Shown here: positions 25,003 through 33,483 of the stretch, piece after piece
How positions within the stretch are numbered: position 1 is the stretch's first letter
Layout: each line of letters opens with the position of its first letter
Source: Streptomyces durocortorensis
GTDB lineage: Bacteria > Actinomycetota > Actinomycetes > Streptomycetales > Streptomycetaceae
Direction: 5' to 3'
DNA: 64,000 nt
NCBI RefSeq assembly: GCF_031760065.1
Contig: NZ_CP134500.1
Coordinates: forward strand, 5,084,001-5,148,000
Made by a program: the position numbers and the translations under genes
Notes under the pieces: model-generated
Seen by the model: only the letters and a program-made list of their open reading frames with translations
What the model was told of the DNA's origin: nothing
Database searches by the model: none

Positions 25003-25896
25003 ATGTCTAAGTACCCGGCCGATATCGCCGAGCGCCTGGACCGCACCAACGACCTGCTCCAGCGCATGCTCATCGAGGTCTCCAAGACGCCGTCGACGCA
25101 CGCCATCTTCGTGGACGCGGGCTATGTGTACGCCGCGGCCGGCCTGCTCGTCACCGGCACGGAGGACCGGCGCTCCTTCGACCTCGACGCCGAAGGGCTG
25201 ATCGAGGCCTTCATCGACAAGGCCCGCACGATCTTCGCGGACAGCAGGCTGCTGCGCGTCTACTGGTACGACGGGGCCAGGCGCCGTATCCACACCACGG
25301 AGCAGCAGGCCATCGCCGAACTGCCCGACGTCAAGGTCAGGCTGGGCAACCTCAACGCCAACAACCAGCAGAAGGGCGTCGACTCCCTCATCCGCACCGA
25401 CCTCGAATCCCTCGCCCGGCACCGGGCCATCAGCGACGCGGCGCTCGTCGGCGGCGACGAGGATCTGGTCTCGGCGGTCGAGGCGGCCCAGGGCTACGGA
25501 GCCCGGGTGCACCTGTGGGGCATCGAGGCCGCCGAGGGGCGCAACCAGGCGGAACCGCTGCTGTGGGAGGTGGACAGTCAGCGCACCTTCGACCTGGACT
25601 TCTGCCGCCCTTATGTCACCCGGCGCCCGGTCACGACGTACGAGGACGACACCCCGGCCCCCTCCCGGGAGGACGTCCGTTTCGTCGGCGCGCAGATCGC
25701 CGCCGCCTGGCTCGCCGCCCGGGGTCGCGATTCCCTCGCCGACCTGCTGCCCGGCCACCCGTATCTGCCGGGCTCCGTCGACCAGGACCTGCTGGTGGAG
25801 GCCGAACGACTGCTCCAGCACTCGCTGCGCGGCCACGCCCACCTGCGGCGGGCGCTGCGCGACGGCTTCTGGCAGCACCTCCAGTCGCAGTACTGA
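25003..25896 (+). CDS. NYN domain (PIN-like) nuclease
   Basis: 297 residues. The NYN domain has the acidic active-site positions: HAIFVDAGYVYAAAG, YWYDGARRR, QKGVDSLIRTDLESLA and DAALVGGDEDLVSAVEAAQGYGARVHLWG. These match the divalent-metal PIN/NYN ribonucleases such as the MARF1 and LabA types. The C-terminal 90 residues (AWLAARGRDSLADLLPGHPYLPGSVDQDLLVEAERLL) look like an additional helical domain. The ATG at 25003 has AAGGAA nine bases upstream in an unusually AT-rich leader. An RNA-processing role is inferred from the domain. Confidence 0.85.
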   Translation: MSKYPADIAERLDRTNDLLQRMLIEVSKTPSTHAIFVDAGYVYAAAGLLVTGTEDRRSFDLDAEGLIEAFIDKARTIFADSRLLRVYWYDGARRRIHTTEQQAIAELPDVKVRLGNLNANNQQKGVDSLIRTDLESLARHRAISDAALVGGDEDLVSAVEAAQGYGARVHLWGIEAAEGRNQAEPLLWEVDSQRTFDLDFCRPYVTRRPVTTYEDDTPAPSREDVRFVGAQIAAAWLAARGRDSLADLLPGHPYLPGSVDQDLLVEAERLLQHSLRGHAHLRRALRDGFWQHLQSQY

Positions 25897-25931
25897 CCGG
25901 CGGTCGCCGTCACGGGGCCGCGGGCGGTGCG

Positions 25932-26825
25932 TCAGGCGACCGGAAAGGTGTCCCAGAACGTGGCGAGCGCCTTCGCGGTCTCCTGCGGCCGGGCGGTGTT
26001 GGGGGAGTGCTCGGCCCCGGCGATCGTGGTGCGGCGGGCGTCGAGACGCCGAGCCATGGCGTCGAACAGCTCCACCGGCCACACGTCGTCGCGCTCGCCG
26101 GACAGGACGTGGACGGGCAGCCCGACGGCGGCCAGCTCGTCCACCCGGTCCGGTTCGACGCCCAGCTGTGCTCCGGTGGCGATCAGCTGGGCCGGGTCGT
26201 GGCGCATCCAGCGCCGGCGCATGTCCTCGCCGTCGCCGGTGTCCGCGTCCTGCGGCGGGTCCAGCGCCTGCATCGCCTGCCACACCTCGTCCATGGACAG
26301 CACGGACAGTGCGTCGCTCAGCATCTTCACCTTCTCCCGCTGGGCCGCGACCACTTCGGCGGGGCCCGAGGACATCAGCGTCAGGGAGCGGAACGGGGTG
26401 GCGTCCAGCAGGACGGCGGCACGGGCGATCTGCCCGCCGAGCGAGTGCCCGAGCAGATGCAGCCCCCCCTCGCCGGTGCCCTCGCCCCGGCCGTCTCCGT
26501 CGCTCTCGCTGTCGGTCAGGGCGGCCGCCTGGGCCAGTACGTCCCGGGCCAACTCGCCCTGGGCGTACTGCTCCTGACGGTCCGCTCCCTCGGACTCGTA
26601 CTGCCCCCGGCCGTCCACGGCGATCACCCGGTAGCCCGCCGCCGACAGCGGTTCGAGCAGCGCGATGAAGTCCTCCTTGCTGCCGGTGTACCCGGGCAGC
26701 AGCAGGGCGGTGGCCCGTGCGGGTGTGGTCGGTACGGCGTCCAGTACGGCGAAGTCCCCGCGCTCGGTGTGCAGGACCCGGGCGGTGGCGCAGGCGGGAG
26801 GCGTGAAGGTGGGCGGGCGGCTCAT
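25932..26825 (-). CDS. alpha/beta hydrolase
   Basis: 297 residues, cytoplasmic. The oxyanion segment LLLPGYTGSKEDF, the nucleophile elbow GHSLGG, the acid DDVWPVELFD and the late His (GAEHSPN) form a complete catalytic set. A Gly/Asp/Glu-rich loop (about residues 108-120, DSESDGDGRGEGTGEGG) is inserted before the nucleophile elbow. The substrate is unknown. Convergent with the NYN gene with a 35-bp gap. Confidence 0.85.
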   Translation of the reverse strand: MSRPPTFTPPACATARVLHTERGDFAVLDAVPTTPARATALLLPGYTGSKEDFIALLEPLSAAGYRVIAVDGRGQYESEGADRQEQYAQGELARDVLAQAAALTDSESDGDGRGEGTGEGGLHLLGHSLGGQIARAAVLLDATPFRSLTLMSSGPAEVVAAQREKVKMLSDALSVLSMDEVWQAMQALDPPQDADTGDGEDMRRRWMRHDPAQLIATGAQLGVEPDRVDELAAVGLPVHVLSGERDDVWPVELFDAMARRLDARRTTIAGAEHSPNTARPQETAKALATFWDTFPVA

Positions 26826-26876
26826 ACGGCGAGGCTATCCCCGCCACCCGGGTCCTGGCTCCACGGGGCGGCCGAA

Positions 26877-26914
26877 ACGGCCCCGGCCCCCGCGGGTGCG
26901 GGGGCCGGGGCCGT
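26877..26914 (-). terminator. strong hairpin terminator of the DEAD-box helicase gene
   Basis: A perfect 17-bp stem (ACGGCCCCGGCCCCCGC with its complement) closes on a GGGT loop, 26 bp beyond the helicase stop codon. Confidence 0.85.
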
Positions 26915-26940
26915 CGGTCGAGCGGTACTGCGGCGGGGCG

Positions 26941-29385
26941 TCAGCTCTCGGTCGTCGCCGTTGCCTGGCCCGCCGGGCGGGTGGCGCGGCGGCGGCGCGG
27001 CTTCGGCTCGGCGGCGGCCTCGCTCACCACGGCCTCGGCCTCGGAGACCACGGCGGCCTCCTGGGTCGCGGTCGAGGTGACGCTCCGCGTGGCGCGGCGG
27101 CGACGGGGCTTGGCCTCCGCCTCGGCGGCCGGGGCCTGCTCGGCGGGCGCTTCGACGACGGCCGCCTTCGCGGTGGACCTGGCCTTGGACTTCGCCGGAG
27201 CCTTCGCCTTCGCGGGGGCCTCCGCCTCGGCCGGAGCCTCAGCCTTCGCCGGGGCGTCGGCCTTCTTCCGGGACCTCGTCGCCCGGGTCCGGGGCTCCTT
27301 GGCCTCGGCGGCCTCCGGGGTCTCGGTGCTCTTCGCCGCCTTGGCCCTGGTCCTGGTGGCCTTGGTCCCGGCGGCGGGCTCCGACTCGTTCGCGGACTCC
27401 GCCTTCGCCGTCTCCGGCTTCGACTCGGTCTTCGGCTTCGTGGTGCGGGCCGGGCGGCGACGCGTCCTCGGCTCCGGCTCCGGCTCGGCGGGCGGGGCGA
27501 TCTGGAAGTCGACCTCGTCGGCCGGCTTCACGATCCGGGCGCGGCGGCGCGGCCTGACGGCCTTCGGCTCGGCGACCGGCTCCGCGATGCCCGCGGCGAC
27601 CGCCACGGTCTGGAACTCGGCCGGGGCCGGGGCGGCCGGAGCCTGGGCGGCGGGCCGGTCCGTCTCCTCGGCCACCGGCTTCGCGGCGCGGCTGCGACGA
27701 CGGCGCGGCTTGGACTCCGTCACCGCTTCCGCCGCGGGCTCCGCGACCGGCTCGGCCACGGGCGCGGCTTCGGTCACCGGGGCGGGCTCCGCCACGGGCG
27801 CGGCCTCGGCCACCGGGGCCGGTACCGCGGGGGCCTCGGCGACCGCCACAGCCGCCTCGGTGACGCCTTCCGCGGCGCTGACCCGGGTACGGCGACGGCG
27901 GCGCGGAGTGCGAGGGGCGTCGGGAGCCTCGTCACCGGCCGGTGCGGCCGGTGCGGCCTCCTTGGCCGGTGCGGGCACCGTCGCCGTACCCTCCTCGACG
28001 GAGGAGCCGCCACGGGTGCGGCGGCGCTGACGCGGCGTACGCGTACGGGGCTCGCGCTCCTCGCGGGCCGGAGCGGGGGCGGCGGACTTGCGGCCGCGGC
28101 CACCGGTCTCGCCGAGGTCCTCGACCTCCTCCGCGCGCAGCCCGGCACGGGTCCGCTCGGCGCGCGGCAGGACACCCTTGGTGCCCGCCGGGATACCGAG
28201 CTCCTCGAAGAGGTGCGGCGAGGTGGAGTACGTCTCCGGCGGGTCCGGGAACTTCAGGTCGAGCGCCTTGTTGATCAGCTGCCAGCGCGGGATGTCGTCC
28301 CAGTCGACCAGCGTGATCGCGGTGCCCTTGGCACCCGCGCGGCCGGTGCGGCCGATGCGGTGGAGGTAGGTCTTCTCGTCCTCCGGCGACTGGTAGTTGA
28401 TGACGTGGGTCACACCCTCGACATCGATACCGCGCGCGGCGACGTCGGTGCAGACCAGAACGTCGACCTTGCCATTGCGGAAGGCGCGCAGCGCCTGCTC
28501 GCGGGCGCCCTGGCCGAGGTCGCCGTGGACCGCGCCGGAGGCGAAGCCGCGCTTCTCCAGCTGCTCGGCGATGTCGGCGGCCGTGCGCTTGGTCCGGCAG
28601 AAGATCATCGCGAGTCCGCGGCCGTCGGCCTGGAGGATCCGCGAGACCATCTCGGGCTTGTCCATCGAGTGCGCGCGGTAGACGTGCTGCTGGGTGTTCT
28701 TGACGGTCGTGCCCTCGTCGTCGGGCGACGTGGCGTTGATGTGCGTCGGCTGCGACATGTAGCGGCGGGCGAGGCTGATGACGGCACCGGGCATGGTGGC
28801 CGAGAACAGCATCGTCTGGCGCTTGGCCGGCAGCATCGTGATGATGCGCTCGACGTCGGGCAGGAAGCCCAGGTCCAGCATCTCGTCGGCTTCGTCGAGG
28901 ACGAGCCCGCGGATGTGGGACAGGTCGAGCTTGCGCTGGCCCGCCAGGTCCAGCAGGCGGCCCGGGGTGCCGACGATCACGTCGACGCCCTTCTTGAGGG
29001 CCTCGACCTGGGGCTCGTAGGCCCGGCCGCCGTAGATCGCGAGAACGCGGACGTTGCGGACCTTCCCCGCGGTGAGCAGGTCGTTGGTGACCTGGGTGCA
29101 CAGCTCACGGGTGGGGACGACGACGAGCGCCTGCGGCGCGTCGGTCAGCTGCTCGGGCTTGGCGCGCCCGGCCTCGACGTCGGCGGGGACGGTCACGCGC
29201 TCCAGGAGCGGGAGACCGAAGCCGAGCGTCTTGCCGGTGCCGGTCTTGGCCTGGCCGATGACGTCGGAGCCGGAGAGGGCTACGGGGAGCGTCAGCTCCT
29301 GGATGGGGAAGGGGGACGTGATGCCGACCGCCTCAAGGGCTTCGGCCGTCTCGGGAAGAATACCGAGGTCGCGGAACGTAGTCAG
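26941..29385 (-). CDS. DEAD-box ATP-dependent RNA helicase with long basic tail (RhlE-like), CTG start
   Basis: 814 residues from a CTG codon at 29385. All helicase motifs are present: FRDLGILPET, Q-motif region SPFPIQELTLPVAL, Walker A AKTGTGKT, PTRELCTQV, VLDEADEMLDLGF, SAT, FCRTKRTAADIAEQL, and HRIGRTGRAG. The first ATG, GTG or TTG in frame (29196) lies after Walker A, so a start there would give a dead protein. CTG with AGAGG seven bases upstream is the only sensible start short of an extension. The second half, about 350 residues, is a low-complexity Ala/Glu/Pro tail studded with KPRRRRATR-like basic clusters, likely an RNA-binding region. It is a probable ribosome-assembly or RNA-decay helicase (Rv3211-like position). 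Confidence 0.88.
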   Translation of the reverse strand: MTTFRDLGILPETAEALEAVGITSPFPIQELTLPVALSGSDVIGQAKTGTGKTLGFGLPLLERVTVPADVEAGRAKPEQLTDAPQALVVVPTRELCTQVTNDLLTAGKVRNVRVLAIYGGRAYEPQVEALKKGVDVIVGTPGRLLDLAGQRKLDLSHIRGLVLDEADEMLDLGFLPDVERIITMLPAKRQTMLFSATMPGAVISLARRYMSQPTHINATSPDDEGTTVKNTQQHVYRAHSMDKPEMVSRILQADGRGLAMIFCRTKRTAADIAEQLEKRGFASGAVHGDLGQGAREQALRAFRNGKVDVLVCTDVAARGIDVEGVTHVINYQSPEDEKTYLHRIGRTGRAGAKGTAITLVDWDDIPRWQLINKALDLKFPDPPETYSTSPHLFEELGIPAGTKGVLPRAERTRAGLRAEEVEDLGETGGRGRKSAAPAPAREEREPRTRTPRQRRRTRGGSSVEEGTATVPAPAKEAAPAAPAGDEAPDAPRTPRRRRRTRVSAAEGVTEAAVAVAEAPAVPAPVAEAAPVAEPAPVTEAAPVAEPVAEPAAEAVTESKPRRRRSRAAKPVAEETDRPAAQAPAAPAPAEFQTVAVAAGIAEPVAEPKAVRPRRRARIVKPADEVDFQIAPPAEPEPEPRTRRRPARTTKPKTESKPETAKAESANESEPAAGTKATRTRAKAAKSTETPEAAEAKEPRTRATRSRKKADAPAKAEAPAEAEAPAKAKAPAKSKARSTAKAAVVEAPAEQAPAAEAEAKPRRRRATRSVTSTATQEAAVVSEAEAVVSEAAAEPKPRRRRATRPAGQATATTES

Positions 29386-29769
29386 GGTGCTGCCTCTTCT
29401 GTGAGACGCGGTCCGAGGCGAACGCGGGGGGTCGTACCGTGCCGGGGTTGGTCATCCAGCCGTGGATGGGCCGGGTGGCGCGGGACCACTGCCGTCGCTC
29501 GAGCGCTCGTGCCGCTGAGGGGGCCCCTCATCTGCAGGTCGTACGTGTCGTACACACCGCGTGGAGGGCTGTCGGGTCGGAGCCGATCGGGCCACCGACC
29601 GGGCATCCTCATTCAAAGGGCGCGCCTCTGGCACAGCAGTGCTCAGTAGGCGCAATACCACTGTACCCCGGATTCGCGCATCTGTGTTGGGCGAATTCAT
29701 CGGAACGGTATGACGCCGTCCTCTGACCAGGCCCTTCCGCCCGCCGCCGAGCGGGCTATCGTTCGGTTC
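29386..29769. other. divergent intergenic region upstream of the RNA helicase and ferritin-like gene
   Basis: A 384-bp gap, mainly a probable long 5' leader of the helicase transcript on the minus strand. It includes GGGGCCCC (29519-29526) and other short palindromes. A weak promoter-like pair for the plus-strand gene, TTGGGC (29687-29692) and TATGAC (29709-29714), has a 16-bp spacer. No gene is evident. Confidence 0.35.
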
Positions 29770-30516
29770 ATGGAGACGCCTGACCACGCCACTGACACCC
29801 CCGCCGAAGGCCCCGAAGCCACCGGAATCGCCGCCCAGGACTGGGCCACCGCGTCCGCCGAGCCGCAGTACCGCGCCGCGGTCGTGGACCTGCTCGGCGC
29901 CCTCGCCTACGGAGAGCTGGCGGCGTTTGAACGCCTGGCCGAGGACGCGAAACTCGCGCCGACACTCGGGGACAAGGCGGAGCTGGCGAAGATGGCCGCC
30001 GCCGAGTTCCACCACTTCGAGCGGCTGACCGAGCGGCTCACGGCGGTGGACGAGGAGCCGACCGCCGCGATGGAGCCGTTCGCCAAGGCGCTCGACGACT
30101 TCCACCGCCAGACGGCACCGTCCGACTGGCTGGAGGGCCTGGTCAAGGCGTACGTGGGCGACTCGATCGCGAGCGACTTCTACCGGGAGGTCGCGGCCCG
30201 GCTGGACAGCGACACCCGCTCCCTGGTGCTGTCCGTCCTCGACGACACGGGTCACGGGAACTTCGCCGTGGAGAAGGTGCGCGCCGCCATCGAGGCCGAC
30301 CCCCGGGTCGGCGGGCGGCTCGCGCTGTGGGCCCGTCGACTGATGGGCGAGGCGCTGTCGCAGGCCCAGCGGGTGGTCGCCGACCGCGACGCGCTCTCGA
30401 CGATGCTGGTGGGCGGTGTCGCGGACGGCTTCGACCTGGCGGAGGTGGGCCGGATGTTCTCCCGGATCACCGAGGCCCACACCAAGCGGATGGCCGCCCT
30501 GGGGCTGGCCGCCTAA
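29770..30516 (+). CDS. ferritin-like di-iron fold protein (MiaE-like)
   Basis: 248 residues, almost entirely helical. Ferritin-like four-helix elements with metal-ligand candidates are ALAYGELAAFERLAEDA (Glu), MAAAEFHHFERL (Glu and His), then GLVKAYVGDSIASDFYREVAARL and LDDTGHGNFAVEKVRAAI (His). This ExxH arrangement resembles tRNA hydroxylase MiaE and related ferritin-like proteins (Rv3210c-like position). Whether it hydroxylates tRNA or something else is open. The ATG at 29770 is preferred over the one at 29710, because the extra 20 residues are low-complexity and overlap a promoter-like sequence. Confidence 0.8.
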   Translation: METPDHATDTPAEGPEATGIAAQDWATASAEPQYRAAVVDLLGALAYGELAAFERLAEDAKLAPTLGDKAELAKMAAAEFHHFERLTERLTAVDEEPTAAMEPFAKALDDFHRQTAPSDWLEGLVKAYVGDSIASDFYREVAARLDSDTRSLVLSVLDDTGHGNFAVEKVRAAIEADPRVGGRLALWARRLMGEALSQAQRVVADRDALSTMLVGGVADGFDLAEVGRMFSRITEAHTKRMAALGLAA

Positions 30517-30540
30517 CACGCCTCCGTGCTCCCGGCCCCG

Positions 30541-30813
30541 CTACTGGGCCGCCGCCGACCGGGTGAGGCGGCGGCCGCGTGGACGGATCAGGAGCGACAG
30601 CGTCACCGCCCCGACGGACACGGCCCCGGCCAGCGTCACCGCCACATGGCCGGGGCCCAGCGCCGCATGCGTCAGATACGCGCCGAAGAGGGCGCCCAGC
30701 GCGCCGGTGGGGTACACCGCACGGCCGGACGGGAGCCGGTCGGCCAGTGATCGGAGCGCCACCCAGGACAGGGCCAGTCCGAGCACGGCGGAGCCGAAGG
30801 ATTCCCAGAGCAC
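30541..30813 (-). CDS. small integral membrane protein
   Basis: 90 residues with two to three membrane helices (FGSAVLGLALSWVAL, GALGALFGAYLTHAAL, HVAVTLAGAVSVGAVTLSLLI) and a basic C-terminus (RPRGRRLTRSAAAQ) on the cytoplasmic side. GTG start with GAGG upstream. No family recognised. The gene is convergent with the ferritin-like gene. Confidence 0.6.
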   Translation of the reverse strand: MLWESFGSAVLGLALSWVALRSLADRLPSGRAVYPTGALGALFGAYLTHAALGPGHVAVTLAGAVSVGAVTLSLLIRPRGRRLTRSAAAQ

Positions 30814-30937
30814 AGAGGATCACCTCGCGGGGGTGTGCGGGGCGGGCAAATCGGTCGTAGCCGGTACTACCCCTCGCCCACGGAGGGCAACCCTCCAGTG
30901 ACCCCTTCCGACCCGCGCGGGTAGGTGCGCCCACACA

Positions 30938-30973
30938 GAAGCGGCCCGGCGGGAACTCCCGCCGGGCCGCTTC
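30938..30973 (-). terminator. hairpin terminator after DUF3107
   Basis: GAAGCGGCCCGGCGGG and CCCGCCGGGCCGCTTC form a perfect 16-bp stem with loop AACT. It lies 31 bp downstream of the DUF3107 stop codon. Confidence 0.85.
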
Positions 30974-31003
30974 CGCGATCCGTTGACCAACGCGTCCCGT
31001 GGA

Positions 31004-31231
31004 CTACAGCGCGCCGAACCCCACCCGCCGGGCGGTGGGCTCGCCGATCTCCACATACGCGATCCGGTCGGCCGGCACCAGAACCTTGCGGCCCTTGTCG
31101 TCCGTGAGGCTGAGCAGCTCCGCCTTGCCGCCCAGTGCCGCGGCGACCGCGCTCTCGACGTCCTCGGCGGAAAGCCCGCTCTCCAGAACGATCTCGCGGG
31201 GCGTGTGCTGCACCCCGATCTTGACCTCCAC
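31004..31231 (-). CDS. DUF3107 small protein (TB9.4-like)
   Basis: 75 residues (VEVKIGVQHTPREIVLES to TARRVGFGAL), conserved across actinomycetes as DUF3107 and corresponding in position to Rv3208A/TB9.4. Function unknown; a compact mixed alpha/beta fold is likely. The GTG has GGAGGG eight bases upstream. It follows the TetR-family gene on the same strand and may be its co-transcribed partner. Confidence 0.85.
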   Translation of the reverse strand: MEVKIGVQHTPREIVLESGLSAEDVESAVAAALGGKAELLSLTDDKGRKVLVPADRIAYVEIGEPTARRVGFGAL

Positions 31232-31371
31232 GGCTATGTCCCTCCGACGGTCAGTCCCTGCGCGGCGAACCGCGCCGTACGCAGCCACATTAGCCCGGCG
31301 GAGGCGGCGTTCACGGCCCGACCGGCAACGCCCGCAGCGAACACGGCGTCACCCGCCTTCCGCCGCCGGGC

Positions 31372-32013
31372 TCAGTGCTGCTCGGCGCCGTGCAGCGGGA
31401 AGCCCGCGATGCCCCGCCAGGCCAGCGAGGTCAGCAGCTGCACCGCCGTGTCGCGCGGGATGCTGGAGCCGCTGGAGAGCCAGTAGCGCGCCACCACCTG
31501 GGAGACACCGCCGAGGCCCACCGCGAGCAGCATGGACTCGTCCTTGGACAGGCCCGTGTCCCCGGCGATCACGTCGGAGATCGCCTCGGCGCACTGGAGG
31601 GAGACCCGGTCGACCCGCTCGCGCACGGCGGGCTCGTTGGTCAGGTCCGACTCGAAGACCAGCCGGAAGGCGCCGCCCTCGTCCTCCACGTACGCGAAAT
31701 AGGCGTCCATGGTGGCCTCGACGCGCAGCTTGTTGTCCGTCGTCGAGGCCAGTGCCGTGCGGACGGCCTGGAGCAGCGACTCGCAGTGCTGGTCGAGGAG
31801 GGCGAGGTAGAGGTCCAGCTTCCCGGGGAAGTGCTGGTAGAGCACGGGCTTGCTGACTCCGGCCCGCTCGGCGATGTCGTCCATGGCGGCGGAGTGGTAA
31901 CCCTGCGCGACGAAGACCTCCTGCGCGGCGCCCAGCAGCTGATTGCGTCGGGCGCGGCGGGGCAGCCGGGTGCCCCGCGGGCGCGCCGCCTCTGTCTGCT
32001 CGATGGCTGTCAC
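31372..32013 (-). CDS. TetR family transcriptional regulator
   Basis: 213 residues. The N-terminal HTH domain is RRNQLLGAAQEVFVAQGYHSAAMDDIAERAGVSKPVLYQHFPGKLDLYLALL, a complete TetR signature, with a helical ligand-binding C-terminal domain. The GTG start has GGGAGG directly upstream. The gene next to it on the same strand is DUF3107. The position equals that of mycobacterial Rv3208, a TetR regulator of unknown effector. No obvious palindromic operator was found by eye just upstream. Confidence 0.88.
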   Translation of the reverse strand: MTAIEQTEAARPRGTRLPRRARRNQLLGAAQEVFVAQGYHSAAMDDIAERAGVSKPVLYQHFPGKLDLYLALLDQHCESLLQAVRTALASTTDNKLRVEATMDAYFAYVEDEGGAFRLVFESDLTNEPAVRERVDRVSLQCAEAISDVIAGDTGLSKDESMLLAVGLGGVSQVVARYWLSSGSSIPRDTAVQLLTSLAWRGIAGFPLHGAEQH

Positions 32014-32180
32014 GCCGCCTCCCAAATGTGTGTTCCAGCACAGCCGATCCGTACACGCCGCGCCGCACGGCCATCGTACTTTTGGGTAACCCGGGTATGC
32101 GCGGCGCGGACGCAGAATTTCACGGACCGGACGGCTGTGGAAGCCACAGTTCTCCCTGGTCGCGAGCAAACCGGGGCGTA

Positions 32181-32396
32181 CTACCGGTAATCGTCCTCGT
32201 CGAGCGGGATGACCCTGCTCTGTTCCGCGACGTCGGCCTCGTTCGCGGTGGCCGGATCGAAACCTTCCACCCGTTCGTCGTCCTCGGGCCGGATATCCGC
32301 CCGCTGTTCCGCGAAATCAGCCTCCGGGGCCTCGGGGCCCGCTCCGTCCGGCTCGGAGTCCGTGAAGGTGTCCGGGTCGCTCGGGTCGACCGTCAT
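32181..32396 (-). CDS. small highly acidic protein
   Basis: 71 residues with a strong excess of Asp and Glu (DPSDPDTFTDSEPDGAGPEAPEAD, PEDDERVEGFDPATANEADVAEQ), likely unstructured. ATG start with GGAAAGGAAGGGAG upstream, a much better ribosome binding site than a random ORF would have. Function unknown. Divergent from the following alpha/beta hydrolase gene. Confidence 0.65.
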   Translation of the reverse strand: MTVDPSDPDTFTDSEPDGAGPEAPEADFAEQRADIRPEDDERVEGFDPATANEADVAEQSRVIPLDEDDYR

Positions 32397-32509
32397 GGGG
32401 TGGCTCCCTTCCTTTCCTTGAAGCGTAGGAGCAACACTCCTACCCCGCGATGTGGCCCTGTGACGGCGAACACATGAATCGCCGCGTGATCGTCTCGTAA
32501 CATTGCCGC

Positions 32510-33475
32510 ATGTCTTCGACCGAGCTGCCGGGTACCCGAGCCGCCGCCGCAGCGGTGGCTCCCGCGGCCAGTGCCGTCCGTGTCGCCGAGGGCGAGCGGC
32601 TGCGCTCCGTGTCGCTGCCGGGGATCGGTCTGAGCATCCGCTGCCGGCCGGGCGACCGCACCGGGCTGCCCCCCGCGCTGTACGTGCACGGGCTAGGCGG
32701 CTCCTCGCAGAACTGGTCGGACCTGATGCCGCTACTGGCCGACGTGGTCGACGGCGAGGCGGTCGACCTGCCCGGGTTCGGGGATTCGCCGCCGCCGGAC
32801 GACGGCGATTACTCCGTCACCGGACACGCCCGTGCGGTGATCCGGCTGCTCGACGCGGAGGAGCGCGGGCCCGTCCATCTGTTCGGCAACTCCCTGGGCG
32901 GTGCGGTCGCCACCCGGGTCGCCGCGGTCCGCCCCGATCTGGTGCGCACCCTCACCCTGGTCTCGCCCGCACTGCCCGAATGGCGGGTGCAGCGCCCCGC
33001 CCTGCCGACCGGCCTTCTCGCGGTGCCGGGAGTCGCTTCCCTGTTCGCCCGGCTCACGAAGGACTGGACGGCGGAGCAGCGGACCCGCGGAGTCATGGCA
33101 CTCTGTTACGGCGATCCGGCGCGTGTCTCCGAGGAAGCCTTCCGCAACGCGGTGGCCGAGATGGAGCGACGACTGGAGCTGCCGTACTTCTGGGACGCCA
33201 TGACGCGTTCGGCCCGGGGCATCGTGGACGCCTACACCCTGGGCGGACAGCACAGGCTGTGGCGCCAGGCCGAGCGGGTGCTCGCACCGACCCAGCTCGT
33301 GTACGGCGGACGGGACCAGCTCGTCTCGTACCGGATGGCACGCAAGGCGTGCGCGGCCTTCCGCGACGCCCGGCTGCTGACCCTGCCCGAGGCGGGGCAC
33401 GTGGCGATGATGGAGTACCCGGAGGCGGTCGCCCAGGCGTTCCGGGAACTGCTGGACGATTGCGGCGGGAGCTGA
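32510..33475 (+). CDS. alpha/beta fold hydrolase
   Basis: 321 residues. HGLGGSSQNW (oxyanion), DLPGFGDS, nucleophile elbow GNSLGG, acid GGRDQLV and the final His of GHVAMMEYPE form a full esterase/lipase-like catalytic set; the central cap (residues about 170-240) is present. Its stop is eight bases before the DUF3152 gene, so the two are an operon. Substrate unknown. Confidence 0.87.
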   Translation: MSSTELPGTRAAAAAVAPAASAVRVAEGERLRSVSLPGIGLSIRCRPGDRTGLPPALYVHGLGGSSQNWSDLMPLLADVVDGEAVDLPGFGDSPPPDDGDYSVTGHARAVIRLLDAEERGPVHLFGNSLGGAVATRVAAVRPDLVRTLTLVSPALPEWRVQRPALPTGLLAVPGVASLFARLTKDWTAEQRTRGVMALCYGDPARVSEEAFRNAVAEMERRLELPYFWDAMTRSARGIVDAYTLGGQHRLWRQAERVLAPTQLVYGGRDQLVSYRMARKACAAFRDARLLTLPEAGHVAMMEYPEAVAQAFRELLDDCGGS

Positions 33476-33483
33476 TCCGGGGC

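Noticed and set aside
26665..29649. A 994-codon plus-strand open frame
   Set aside because: Gly/Arg/Leu-rich shadow of the low-complexity tail of the DEAD-box helicase on the other strand.
29710..29769. N-terminal extension of the ferritin-like protein from ATG 29710
   Set aside because: The added residues are low-complexity and lack a ribosome binding site; ATG 29770 is favoured.
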